A DNA stretch of 64,000 bases from NCBI GenBank assembly GCA_008638375.1, contig CM018051.1:8533887-8597886 (forward strand). The letters run 5' to 3'. The first letter of the stretch is position 1. Each line of letters starts with the position of its first letter. Below are positions 33,745 through 44,713 of this stretch, piece by piece. Source of the stretch: Nyssa sinensis (taxonomy: Eukaryota; Streptophyta; Magnoliopsida; Cornales; Nyssaceae). A model generated the notes under the pieces. That model was given only the letters and a program-made list of their open reading frames with translations, searched no databases and was not told where the DNA came from. A program made the position numbers and the translations under genes.

Positions 33745-33830
33745 ACAGGGAAACCCTAGCCGCCGTTCATCGCTCGCCGCCGTCGCCATCGCTCGTCGCC
33801 GTCGCCGTCGCTTCGCTGTACGTACATCTC
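33745..33830 (+). other. GC-rich leader-like stretch inside the Mutator element
   Basis: A sudden GC-rich block (aaaccctagccgccg, then repeated tcgccgtcgccatcgctc) looks like the 5' leader of a plant housekeeping gene and is followed by a donor-like tgtacgtaca. It is either the element's own transcript start or a captured host fragment. No ORF is fixed. Confidence 0.45.
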
Positions 33831-33865
33831 TAACTTCCGCCCTTTTTTTCTAAGCAACTCTGGTT

Positions 33866-33913
33866 TGTGTGTGTGTGTGTGTGTGTTTGAGAGAGAGAGA
33901 GAGAGAGAGAGAG
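33866..33913 (+). repeat. GT then GA microsatellite
   Basis: About ten GT repeats, then about thirteen GA repeats. Confidence 0.95.
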
Positions 33914-34534
33914 TTAAATGGATATAGATGGGGGAGGAGTTTGATCCTTTAGTGAAGTGTTTGCAGTATCTAAAGCTTCAGATACTTGCACATTCTGACC
34001 CTTTAGATTTAATATACTATAATTTACTATAAAGATTTGATATAATTTGCTATACAGATCCATCAGCTGTGACATGTGAGGAAGGGAGTCATAAAAATAA
34101 AAATCTTCATCACAAATGATAATCAGAATCAGTAATGGCATTATCAAGGGAAGCCCAATCTTGCCTGCATAAATTTTTTTGATAGGAAACGAGGATCTCA
34201 CGGGCAAAATTCAGTGTGAAATATATTTGATTAAGCCAAAATGTGTCTAGTTGGATACAAATTATTTTCAAAAAGCGTAGCTGCTCAATACTTATCCAAA
34301 AAAAAAAAAATTGTGAATGCTCAATGGCTCTGAAAAACAAAAACAAAGTGAGCATAAATCCACTCTATAAAACTGAGATTTTCTTGCCCTTTTCTCATTC
34401 TCATTACTTCTAAAGTAAAATTCAATTGGGATCATGCATGCAAACTTCCATACTAAATAACTTAGAGCAATAAGATATAGAAAATGGAGTGGGGGTATTA
34501 AAATTCAATGTGTGGGAGAGAAAACTGATCACCA

Positions 34535-35733
34535 AAAGAGGGTATGGGCATTAAAAACCTGAAGCTATTCAATAAAACGATGCTTGGAAAATGGGAATGG
34601 AGGTTTGCAGATGAAAGGAATGCTTTATGGAAGAGGGTGATTTCCTTTAAGTTCAGTTGCGAGGAAGGGGACTGGTTTTCTAAGGAAGTTAGGGGTCCAT
34701 ATGGATATGATCTTTGGAGGGCTACTTCTAAAAGGAGGGAATCTTTTAGGCAGTTGGTTAGATTGGAAGTGGGGGAGGGGGAGGAGGGTGCAGTATTGGG
34801 AGGGTGTGTGGTGCTTTGATGGGGTGTTGGAGAAATTTCCTCTTCTTTTCAACATTGCTTAAAACAAAGAGGCTTTGGTTGCAAATTATGTTTCTTGGAT
34901 ATGCGATAATTTCGCATGGAGTCCTTGTTTTTTAAGAAATTTTTATGAGTGGGAATTAGAAGAGGTGGAGGAGCTTATGGGAATGCTGGAAGATTAGAAT
35001 GGGCAGGGAGGACTCTATGGTATGGAAAGCTGATACTGAGAAGACTTTTTCTGTGAGCTCTTTCTACAGGTACTTGATGGGAAATAACAAGATATCCTTT
35101 CCTCGGCAGCTTATTTGGAAATCTTGAATTCCCAAAAAAGTTGCATATTCTTGTTGGTTAGCTTCATGGGAAGCCTGAAATCTTAATAAGATCTTAGTGT
35201 GCTTATTTTTGTTCTTTCTGATCCTTCCTCCATAGTAGTTGTACCTCTTTTGTGGTTGCTCACCAATTCTTACAACATATAATTTCAAGAAGAGAGGTTT
35301 CCAATTGCTGAACCGGTTCTATATGTGTAAAGAAGAGGAGGAAACAATTGATCATATATTGGTACACTGCAAGGTGGCTAGAGACGTGGAATCTGGTATT
35401 TTCTTTGTTTGGTTGTTGTTGGGTTATGCCTAATTCAATTAGAGATGTTTTTGGGTTGGAAATGTAGGAAGATGAGGACAGATTTAAGCCGTGTGTGGAG
35501 GATGGCTCCCCTTTGCTTGTCTTAATGTACATGGAATGAAAGGAATCTTAGGATTTTTGAGGGGGCCAAATCTTCTCCGTGGCATATTCAGGACAGTTTT
35601 TTGCGGCTGCTCTTTTTTTGACTTTGAGAAGAATGTCTTTTAAGCCTTAATTGTTGTTGCTGATTCCCTTTTTTGTATATCTCGGGCTCCCTTCTATTAA
35701 TATATACCTTTTACTAATCAAAAAAAAAAAGAA
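34535..35733 (+). mobile_element. 5'-truncated LINE nested in the Mutator element
   Basis: The first 270 bases encode the C-terminal part of a plant L1 ORF2 (GIKNLKLFNKTMLGKWEWRF, then KEVRGPYGYDLW). The region to 35400 continues, with shifts, into the zinc-binding tail (the CKEEEETIDHILVHC motif at about 35325-35370). An A-run at 35720-35730 ends the element. The octamer gatcacca lies on both sides (34527-34534 and 35734-35741), as expected for a target duplication. It arrived after the Mutator sequence was in place. Confidence 0.75.
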
Positions 35734-36699
35734 GATCACCAGCATTATTCACGTCACTGTTCATTCACCTTTTGAAAAAACTTTTATCTTTCTTAATACA
35801 ATTTTATTTGAGCCCAAATACTGTTGTCTGAGGGCTATTAAAATAGAATCGCAAGGCAACAGAAGAATGAGACTGTTGGACCTCTTGTGAGTCTCATCTA
35901 TGTAAGAAGAATTAAAGGACAATTTTTTGTGTTAAAGTAGAAATCCCTTAAACCTTGAGAGAAATTTGTGAAAAATACAAACTAGGTCCACTACACCTGA
36001 AGCGTCATTGCCCTAGTATGATCTGGCCAAAGATTGACCTCACTGAAGTTTGATTCTTGTGCCCAAATCTGAAAAGTTTTATCATATGTTAGACTTGAAA
36101 GGAATCCTTTGATTTTCTGTTTCATAGAGTTTGATCCCAATTTGAGACAAAATCAATCTGGAGCTGGTACTACTTGAACTAGTACCCGTGATGGCGTGCA
36201 TTTAAACAAAATTTCTTTAGCTTTGGGTCATCCTTTGTCCCCCCTTTTTCTTCTTCAATTAATTGCATGAATATAGAGAGAACTTATCCACATTTTATAG
36301 TGTAGTTTAGTGATTAGTTGGTGAGTGGATAGAGAACTTATCCACCTTATATATTGAACACTAGCTGATCGTTCATTTTTAATGTACAAAGTCTTTTTGT
36401 GAACCAATTGTAAATTGAATTTGCAATAGATCTAGATTTACATATTAAATGACTCCATATATTTTTTATTATACGATGGCTACATTCTTGATTAAGTATG
36501 CTTCTCCTCAATAAAACTAACATCAACTTGAACATAGAGATCTCCATAACAAAATAACCACAAACCAATTAAACCCAAATGAATATAAAATAAAATGAAA
36601 AAAAAAAAAGGTTCTTGAACAAAATTAGCAAACCCCTCTGTACGATAGCTGAGAAAACAGAGGAAATAATTCAACCAAAAGCGAAATTCTTGAATTAGT

Positions 36700-36880
36700 T
36701 CCAGTTGAACTTGAAATCAGATTTGTTTCAACAAAAAAAAACTCAGTAGGCAAACAGAATTGAAGAAAATAAGATTCATGAATTAGGGTTTGAAAATTCA
36801 CAGTTTACGTACCTTGGAGAGAAAATTCACGGGGAAATTTTCCTCTGTTGTGTCTCTGCTTTATTCTTAGCCTCTAATAG
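36700..36880 (-). other. Exon-like stretch, minus strand, inside the Mutator element
   Basis: On the minus strand a purine-rich leader-like segment ends in ctctccaag/gtacgt, a good donor site, at about 36812, followed by intron-like AT-rich sequence. It has no recognisable coding content. It may be a captured host 5' exon. Confidence 0.35.
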
Positions 36881-36933
36881 AAATTGTTGTCTCTGTTATT
36901 GGGAGAAAAAAAGGGAAAAGACCATTTAGAAAT

Positions 36934-37132
36934 GGAATTTTTGACCCGACCCATGTGATTCTAAAAGTTATTTCCCGGACCCAGGTGGGTTTCAACTTAT
37001 TTTCCAAAGGCATGTCCTTTTGATAAGCGTCTAAATCTAAGACGCTTCTAAAATTTTTTTTCGGCTAAAAGCGTAGGAATATGTTACGCCTTTGAAAGGC
37101 TCGTTAAACTTATACGCCTTTAAAAGGCGTAA
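36934..37132 (+). repeat. Mutator terminal repeat, copy B (internal, direct)
   Basis: A third copy of the terminal repeat, in the same orientation as copy A, starts ggaatttttgacccgaccc and ends after the short-palindrome modules. It has no matching 9-mer beside it that would pair with the right end. Confidence 0.85.
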
Positions 37133-38011
37133 AACTTTTCCAGCCAATGCATTGAAAATAAAAATTATCTTGTTTTACATTGTTGGTTCCTAATTAATTT
37201 TTTTTCTTGATAAAATAATTCATCAATTTTAGAGATTGATATTTTTTTAGAAATACATTTGTTTAATTTTTTTTTTTTGAAGTTATAGTATTATAAGAAA
37301 AATATAAAAATAAAATTTTTACTTATCATTATAGTATATGAATTCTAATTATTAGATATTTTAGTGTTTTTAATGATTTTTAATAACATTGATGGATTTA
37401 AAAGCGTGATTGATTATAGTAATTGAATCTTATATTAGTTTCTAAGTCAATGTTATTGTTACTAAAAATTTCTTCTATTATTGATCTCTTTACTATTTTT
37501 TGTGATTCTATTACAAATGAAAATTATGAAATCATAAATATAATTAGCTATAGTTGAATATCCATTGATGGTGTATGTGAATATGATACGGTGTCCTATC
37601 TCTAACAATAAGTACCAATTTTACACTCCTTTGAGCTAAAGACTTAAACTTATATATTATAGCATTGATCTCTTTTGGATTTGGAAAACGGCTCCCTTAG
37701 ATGCTTTTAATGAAATATAAAAGAATCTTTGAAATATAATCTATGCATAAATAGTTCGATAAATTCAACTGACTATTGGAAACCCTCTTCTATACTTAAG
37801 ATTTTGAATTCATATGGAGAATGTGTGTTTAGTTTCCCTAATACTAGTTCATGGAAATTTTTATTTTTCCATACATAAGTTCTACTTTATGTTATTTTCT
37901 TGCATATTATGCTCCCGGTATTGTTGCTTATGTGAATCAATTTTTTTTCAGCTTTAATGACTTAGTTATTTTATTTTTTGTACTTATTTAACATATTTCT
38001 CTTAATTAGAT
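37133..38011. other. AT-rich leader region of the Mutator element
   Basis: No ORF. It lies between the inner terminal repeat and the plant-mobile-domain gene, where its promoter would be expected. Confidence 0.45.
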
Positions 38012-38539
38012 ATGGATCAACAGAGAGAGTTACCTGAGCCAGGCCCTAGCGATCCATCGGTGTTGTACTTACAGCATCAGCATCGCTCGACCGCTATTTG
38101 GGACAGTCATGACTTGCCCTTATTACATTGTCGGCGCATTGAGGCATCATTACGTAGAGTAGTACGTGTGTTAGACACACGGGTACTGCGATGTTTGATG
38201 AGGGCCGGGTTCTATGGGTTGTATCGGTTAGGGTTCATGGCACTAGACTAGTCCCTCATCACTGCACTGGTCGAGCGGTGGAGAGTTGAGACTCACACAT
38301 CCCATTTGCCTGTAGGTGAGGCGACTATTACACTACAGGATGTTTCATTATTACTTGGGTTGCCGATTGATGGCGACGCCGTTACAAGTCAAGAGGTGCA
38401 GAAGCCTATTCCCGAGTGGCAACAGTTGTGCCGCGACTTGCTCGGGATTACTCCACCTGATTCAGCTTTTGATGGATCACGTCTTAGGCTGAGTGCTTTT
38501 GAGGGATTCCGCATGCATTCCATCAGAAGCTTGCCCTAG
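38012..38539 (+). pseudogene. Plant mobile domain (PMD) gene, one nonsense codon, truncated
   Basis: A single reading frame runs from ATG 38012 to the stop at 38537-38539, broken only by one TAG at 38249-38251. The protein has PMD features: DLPLLHCRRIEASLRRVV, FYGLYRLGFMALD, then LPVGEATITLQDVSLLLGLP. The TAG stands where a Trp is normal in this family (ALD-W-SLI), so it is a likely G-to-A mutation. PMD proteins are carried by plant retrotransposons and Mutator-like elements, and host copies (MAIL/MAIN) act in silencing and meristem maintenance. This copy stops after about 175 codons, where the family usually continues, and meets the MURA fragment tail to tail near 38540. Confidence 0.85.
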
Positions 38540-39225
38540 TACGGCTTCTTCATCTTCCTCATCATTTTCACCCAACTCATCCATCATCCTTTCTTCCTCC
38601 TTCTCTGCCTCCTCGACTGAGTTGTGTGGACTGAGATTTACGTCAACCCCTCTGTAAGCCCAAGACGAATCATGAGTCTAGCCACTTCTTGAACAACACT
38701 TTCACGATTCGGTATTGTATGCAACTGTTGTGTTCCATCATTATATGGTGAGTTAGACATATTTGTTTGATGGGGCGAAAACTCCGATATCATCGGTATA
38801 TCATGTGATTCATTCCCATAGTCTTGTGTTAGCAATCTAGTGAATGGTCCTAACACCTGACTGGTTCCCCAACCTTGGTTCCAATTCTCTATTTCCACGT
38901 ACAAGTCGATACTACATATTTGTTCATTCTCAAATATAGCACCAACCATTGCTTCAACAGTGTTATTGTCAACAATTTCCAATGGCATATATTTTGTCAT
39001 GTGTGCTCCCACTACTGATGGAAATCTGCAAGTCATTTTCAATTGACACGAATTTCGATCCAACTGCAACGCATTATAGACGCAATCCACCATTTCAGTG
39101 TAAGTAATGTCATGATCTAATCTTACACATGTTCTCGGAGTATACACATCGTAAGAAAACCCTTCTTCCCCATAAAATGTATTGCCCCCTAAGAATAGAC
39201 ATACAGTTGCGTGTCTCCGTGCCAT
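38540..39225 (-). pseudogene. MURA transposase amino terminus, truncated
   Basis: A 195-codon frame (39225-38638) begins MARRHATVCLFLGGN and has the PB1-like/MuDR amino-terminal pattern (VRLDHDITYTEMVDCVY, FPSVVGAHMTKYMPLEIVD, then SIDLYVEIENW). After a frameshift near 38640 an acidic stretch continues to about 38540 (NSVEEAEKEEERMMDELGEN). The zinc-finger, DDE catalytic core and SWIM domain of a full MURA (usually 700 residues or more) are missing. Transposition activity is therefore lost. It is convergent with the PMD gene, with no gap. Confidence 0.82.
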
Positions 39226-39784
39226 TTATAACCTCCAATCTAGAATGAAAAGATTAGTAAATTTCAAATTTTCAGCAATACATACAAACCATAAATATGC
39301 AAGTAATTGACAAAAAAAATAAAGTAGTTAAGACATTTCACCAAACAGCAACCTAAATCCTCACTGAATAGCCCAAAAAAATCAGCCATAAAGTAGCCTA
39401 AAACTTTACAAAACAGCCCTTAAAATCAGCCATAAAGCAGCTAAAAATTTTACCAAACAGCAACCTAAACCTTCACCGAACAGCCCTTAAAAATCAACCA
39501 TAAAAAAACCTTTAAAAGGCACCTTTAAAGTAGCTAAGATATTGTAATTTGAAACTTTATCGTCTTTATTTATAAATGTACACAGTTATACATCAATTTG
39601 TGTAATGAAAGAAAATGCATGAGAAATGTTAAAGAGAAATTAGTTTTCTACTTCTAAAAATCAAGTTATAGTATGAGTTTGTAAAAATCATGGAAGCTCA
39701 AGTCTTGGCATTTCTCTTAATGAATTTTCTTACACTTCCAGGTAAGTACTCCCGCACCATTACTCCTAATGATGAGATTGATGG

Positions 39785-39818
<34 letters not shown>

Positions 39819-40110
39819 GTACGTATATACTATTGAAAATTAGTATTCTGAGCAATATCCTAAAATTTCAATACAAAGGGATGGATCATGGGTTGAAGAT
39901 TCTTCTAATTTTGAAAAAAATCACCAAGCAAGGCTGAGTATGTCAGTGAAGCCACTTTTTACAGCTGACATTCTTCTATGTAGAATTAAATTAAAAATAG
40001 AGTAAAAAAGTATTAAAAGATGCCCAAAGAGAAAATCTCAAACAGTTTTCCACTCAAATAACTCAGGCTTGATTAAAAAAACTGACTTTATGGCTTGGTA
40101 GTATCACCTT
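39226..40110. other. No gene seen (inside the Mutator element)
   Basis: AT-rich sequence with a local tandem repeat (an aaatcagccataaagcagct-like unit at about 39375-39500) and a CA/TA microsatellite at about 39787-39822. Confidence 0.5.
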
Positions 40111-40141
40111 TTGCTACTGGCCTTTGCCTTTTTCTCTCTTT

Positions 40142-40305
40142 GCAGCTTCAGGATTTGGAACATGTGCTCTCTCGGTGAAGCAGCTTCTTCGACTGGATCA
40201 ACAGAAAAGGATATGCTCACGGTGAAGCAGCTTCTTCGACTGGATCAACAAAAAAGGATATGCTCACTCTGGTGGGGAAACTGCTGGGTAGGAAAGAAGC
40301 CCTAA
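40142..40305 (+). other. Exon-like fragment with an internal tandem repeat
   Basis: After an acceptor-like tctctttgcag at about 40144, a coding-like stretch contains a direct repeat of about 46 bases with unit gtgaagcagcttcttcgact. In one frame it reads VKQLLRLDQQKRIC twice. It sits just inside the right terminal repeat and may be a captured host exon. I do not recognise the protein. Confidence 0.45.
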
Positions 40306-40375
40306 CTTATGTTCGTAGGAAAGAAAATCCCGTAAAAAAGCGTCTAAGTTTACAGGTGTTATATTCAAAAAAGAA

Positions 40376-40643
40376 GCGTAGAAGTTTCCTACGCCTTTAA
40401 AAGGTGTCTAAAAGTTTTACGCTTTTCAAAGGCGTATGAGTTTTCTCCGTCTTTTAAAGGCGTATGAGTTTTCTCCGCCTTTCAAAGGCGTATGAGTTTT
40501 CTCTGCCTTTGTGCCGAAAAAAATTATAGAAGCGTCTTAGATTTAGACGCTTTTCAAAAGGACATGGGTCCGAAGAATAAGTTGAAACCTACCTGGGTCC
40601 GAGAAATAATTTTTTAAATTACGTGGGTCGGGTAAAAAATTCC
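40376..40643 (-). repeat. Mutator terminal repeat, copy C (outer right)
   Basis: Reverse complement of copies A and B, with at least four of the short cgcctttnaaaggcg palindromes. Confidence 0.88.
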
Positions 40644-40652
40644 AGAATTTTT

Positions 40653-41560
40653 AATTCCCTCATGAGTTTCCTCATTTGTGATGCTATGAATTAGCTTTTG
40701 TATAGATCAATAGATTCATTTTGCTGTAGACAGAAGCTTGATATAAAGTTGCATCGTCAAAGACTTATGTGAAATTTGGTGAATCACTGAGGTCTTTTTC
40801 TTCCCCCTTCGATACTACTAGGTTTGTAATAGCAATTGGGGTTTCAAGGGCAACAACAGGATAATGGTGGCAGTTGACTTGTACATGGCGGTGCCGACGA
40901 GCTTGTTGTCCTTGCAGATGCGGTAGACATAGGTGTCACATAGGACAACAAAACACGCGTCTCAGATGAAAAGAGACAAAAATGTCATATATATTAAAAA
41001 TAGTTGGTGTGAATTCAATAAAATATACATGAGTTCAAAAAAAATAAAATGATTAATTATCTTTCAACTCAAATTAAAAATATTTTACAATAATTAATTA
41101 TTTTTATGAAAGATTTAAAACTAATTAATTTTAGGTTAAATTACAATAATTTGTTTTAAAATTTTTAACAATTATATTTATTTTTTTTATTTTTTTCTGA
41201 TAAATTACATTATTTTTGAATTAATTTTTTTAAAATAATAAAACTGTAATGTTTTTTTTAATTTTAACTTAATTTTTTTAATATAAAAATAAATTAATAA
41301 TTTTAATTAATAATTTTTTAAAAAATAATTTTTCTAAAAAAATGGATTAAAATTAAAAAAAATGTATTAAAAAAATTTATAAAAAAATAATTTTATGATT
41401 TTAAAAAAAATTAAAAAAATTAAAATTTATTATAAATAAATAAAAAAAATGTAATTATTAGAAAGTTGAAGGATGATCAGCATAATTTATTCTTAATTTT
41501 AAAAGGTAGATATTTGTGAAAAACTTTTATTACTAATAAAATTCATTGACAAGAAAAAGA
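40653..41560. other. Intergenic, AT-rich
   Basis: At about 40860-40960 the minus strand reads codons such as DTYVYRICKDNKLVGTAMYK, which look like a decayed host exon, but I cannot name it. The rest is AT-rich, with long A and T runs. Confidence 0.4.
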
Positions 41561-41574
41561 AGCTAAAACACCCT

Positions 41575-41665
41575 CAAGAATCAGCCGCTCTCGCGCTCTC
41601 AGTTCTCTCTCTGTCGTCCCACGACTCTCGTCGCCGCAGAAGGGCTTCCGGCCTTCAGCCGAAAG
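41575..41665 (+). other. Likely 5' UTR exon of the NOM1-like gene
   Basis: Pyrimidine-rich and GC-richer leader (ctctcagttctctctctg, cgtcgccgcagaaggg) ending in a donor gaaag/gtcagt at 41665. It is the only leader-like block before the first coding exon. The start codon is not fixed: it could lie in an exon between here and 42832. Confidence 0.45.
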
Positions 41666-43278
41666 GTCAGTTTTCTCTCCTCTCTCGGTTTTCTCTTCTC
41701 TCTCTCTGCATCTCGTCATCCGCCTAGTTGTGGCCACTGTCCTACCAGCAGATCCATGCTAATCTTCTTCTCTTTCTTTGTTTTTCTTCTTATTCTTCTT
41801 CCTAAGCAACCCTCCAGTAAGAAGCGCTTTGACAAATTTAGTTGGTGGGGTTGCTGTACTCTTTTTCTCGGTAAAGTTTTTTTCTTTTTTGCCCCTTCTT
41901 CTTTTTGTTCAGCATCAAACAAATTGTTTCGCTGCAATTTTAGGCTGGTTTGGAAAACGAAGCTGTGTTTTCGTTAGGGTTTCAGATATGGTCAAAACTC
42001 CATATATAATATGGATTATTGTAGGGATGATGCAAGAACTTCTACTCTATTATGTTGCTTCCAAAAAATTTGCTGCATCTTTGTTAATTTATTTCAGTGT
42101 GCTCAGTTTTTTGCAGTCTTTACAAGCAGGTATAGATTGCTTTGGTAAAAAAATCTAAACTTGAACATATTAAAATTGCTTTTGGTTACGTGAGGGTAAG
42201 AAGGGGAGCCAACATTGCAGTGTACTTCAGTCAACTTCATTTTTTCGCTTGAATTTGGAATTTTTACTCCCATATGAAATGTAAGAAAAGAAATTGAGGA
42301 TTGCGACTTTGTTATATGCAGCATTTTTTCCTTTAATTAACTATTTTAAGAGAGAAAAATGAATATAAATTTTGATAAATTGGGGATACACATACATATG
42401 GATTTTGTTTGGGGCTTAGTAAATGGAGTAGCTAGTAGGGAAATTTGTTATGATAAACAATTTAATTCCAAAAGATTTATTTATGTATCCAAACAATTCA
42501 TGTGGAGTTATAAAGCAATTCCAAAGTTGCATCAGACAACAAACTCTTGATTCTGTAGAATAGTAATTCGTTAAATACTTATTGCAGGTTCTGATTTCTC
42601 ATGAAAATTGGTCAGTAAGTCATCAACTAGTAAACTGAAATATATTATTTTTTTGTTTGGCAGTTACTACTGTTAATGAAGATTGGTTAGCATGGGTAAG
42701 ATTTTTGTTTGGTTACTTGATTATCTATTTCAGCCTTGCTTTGGATTTTCATAATTCATGAAGAAATCCTTTTGTTTTGTTGTTCTCCTTTTCCTTTGGG
42801 GGGGCTCTTTTTCTTTATGATACAACTGCAGATAACAATTCTGGAGATAAATCTCGCCGAGAGCGACGAAAAGAAGCTCGGTTGGCAAAGAACAAGAAAA
42901 AGTTTGATTCTTGGATCCAACATCAAGTATAAGAAATTTTTAATTCTAATTTTTGTTTTTCTCATTTTCTTTTATCAGAAAACTGCTGTAAGCGGATATG
43001 GAGATTTTTTTTTCTTTTAATATGAAGTTTTGCTTACTTGTTTTATAGAAATCACACAAATTGAAGAACTCCTCATGCGATTCAAAGTCAAATAATTTGA
43101 AGAAATCAAATAATTCATTTACCTGGGAACCCAACAGAGGGAGAAGTTTTGCCTTATAAAGGAGATCAGAGCTTAGAGCAACCTACTATGCTGAAGAGCT
43201 CTGAGGTTAAATTGGGTTCTTGTGGATTTCCTGATTCAACTGAATGGAAGGTTGGGAAAGAAAAAAAATTGAAAAACG

Positions 43279-44030
43279 AAGTTTGAAGGAGTATCTTGAA
43301 ATGGACATGCAGGAAGGTGTTGTTTCTGCTGAGGAGGATTTGAAATTGGAAAGGAAACTAGCAAAGAAACTCAAGGTGAAGGATGGAAAACTTAGGGGGG
43401 GTCAATGATGATGTCAATATGTTTCTTGAAAGAATTCCATCCATTCTTGATTCACGTATGGAAGAAGATTCCCAGAAGAGCTTTGACACGGGCTCCTCAC
43501 GTAAGAAAAGTAAGAGGAGCAAGCCATTGGTGCAAGAGTTAGAAGGTGAGATAGCAGCTGACACAAGTGGTTGGACCATCCGGGTCGGGCGAAATTTGTT
43601 GTGAGAGTGACCATATCACAGAGCAGCTCCCTGTGCTAAAGAAATCAAAGATTCAATCGGATTCTTCAAAAATTCTGCATTCTACTGCTTCAAAGATGGC
43701 AAAACGGAAGAAAACAAAGTTTGAGGAGTATCTTGAAATGAGTATGCAGGAGGGTGTTGTCTCTGTAGAGGAGGATTTGAAGGTTGGAAAGAAAACTTGC
43801 AAAGAAACTCAAGGTGAAGGATGGTAAATTAGGGGGAGCAGATGATGGCATTACAATGTTATTTGAAGGAATTCCATCTGTTCTTGATTCTTTTGAGAAC
43901 AAAGAAATCTTAGGTGCTGAAGAAGCTCCTAAGAAACGCCTTGAAAACAGCTTCTTCACGTAAGAAACGTAAAAAGATGAAGTCACCAGAGCAAGAGCAA
44001 GAGTCAGATGTTGAGATGCCAGGTGACACA
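43279..44030 (+). repeat. Tandem duplication inside NOM1-like exon 3
   Basis: Segment 43279-43566 is repeated at about 43717-44030, a period of 438 bases. Both encode an FEEYLEMxMQEGVVS-type segment, then KKLKVKDGKL, a PSxLDS segment and a basic SSRKKxKxxK stretch. Copy 1 has extra bases (tttgaaggag; a G-run of seven), and copy 2 an extra G before TTGGAAAG. If in frame, the protein would carry this nuclear-basic module twice. Confidence 0.85.
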
Positions 44031-44713
44031 GTGGATGCGATATCTGAGCCAGTTGGAAACTTTTGGTGTTACGGTGGCATTGGAAAAAGTTCCTGTCAAA
44101 TCAACTGCATTGGAGGGAACTAATAAATATGTAGCTCCTCACCTGAGATCTCGTGTGGGAAATGAATCAGAAGAGTTCTCTCAAATTCGTAGACGTGTAC
44201 GAGGTATGAAAGTTGGGGTCTGGTACTGAATTAAGGCATATCATAGCCTGCTTTGATTCTGAAATTTGTCATCCTTGGTAAAAATCAACTTGTTTCAGGT
44301 CTTCTAAATAGGCTGTCTGAATCCAATGTGGAATCAATTACAGGGCGAAGTGTCCACAATCTTCCGTGTAAGACTTTTTCCTTCACATAGCTTATTGTTT
44401 TTACTTTTGTTTTGTTTTTTGTTATTGTTTATTGTTTATTTTTTGTTTTTCGTTTTGTTTTGTTTTTTGTTTCTTGTTTTTAAATGTAGTCTTCTATATC
44501 TACACCATACCTTCATAGTATCTGGTAACTTTAATATTTAGTGATAATTGATGACAACTACCATTTATGAATTGTAAATAACAAATTAGAAAAATGCTGT
44601 AAATGTTGGATGTTAGGATGGAGTCACTATCAGATGTGTCTTCTAGACCTCTTGGTGAAACAGTGACTGTAACTGTTTTGTAGAGTTATTCAGGACATCA
44701 AAGTTTATCTGAC

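Larger units (their letters stand above)
33449..40643. mobile_element. 7.2-kb Mutator-like element with a 9-bp target duplication
   Basis: The left end (gaatttttgacccgaccc, 33449) and the right end (complement of the same, ending 40643) are terminal inverted repeats of about 240-270 bases. The element is flanked by an identical 9-mer, agaattttt, at 33440-33448 and 40644-40652. Nine-base duplications and long terminal repeats are characteristic of Mutator-like elements. Inside, in order: a GC-rich leader-like stretch, a nested LINE, a minus-strand exon-like stretch, a third copy of the terminal repeat, a plant-mobile-domain gene, a truncated MURA start, and host-like exon fragments. The MURA catalytic core is absent, so the element cannot move on its own. 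Confidence 0.88.

Noticed and set aside
36347..36674. Minus-strand frames inside the Mutator element
   Set aside because: AT-driven, overlapping in different frames, no domain.
40860..40960. Coding-like minus-strand stretch (RICKDNKLVGTAMYK)
   Set aside because: Could be a decayed exon but too short and isolated to name. Left as a remark in the intergenic entry.
44326..44541. Phe/Leu-rich frame after a NOM1-like exon
   Set aside because: It is exon end plus a T-rich intron translated through the donor site.
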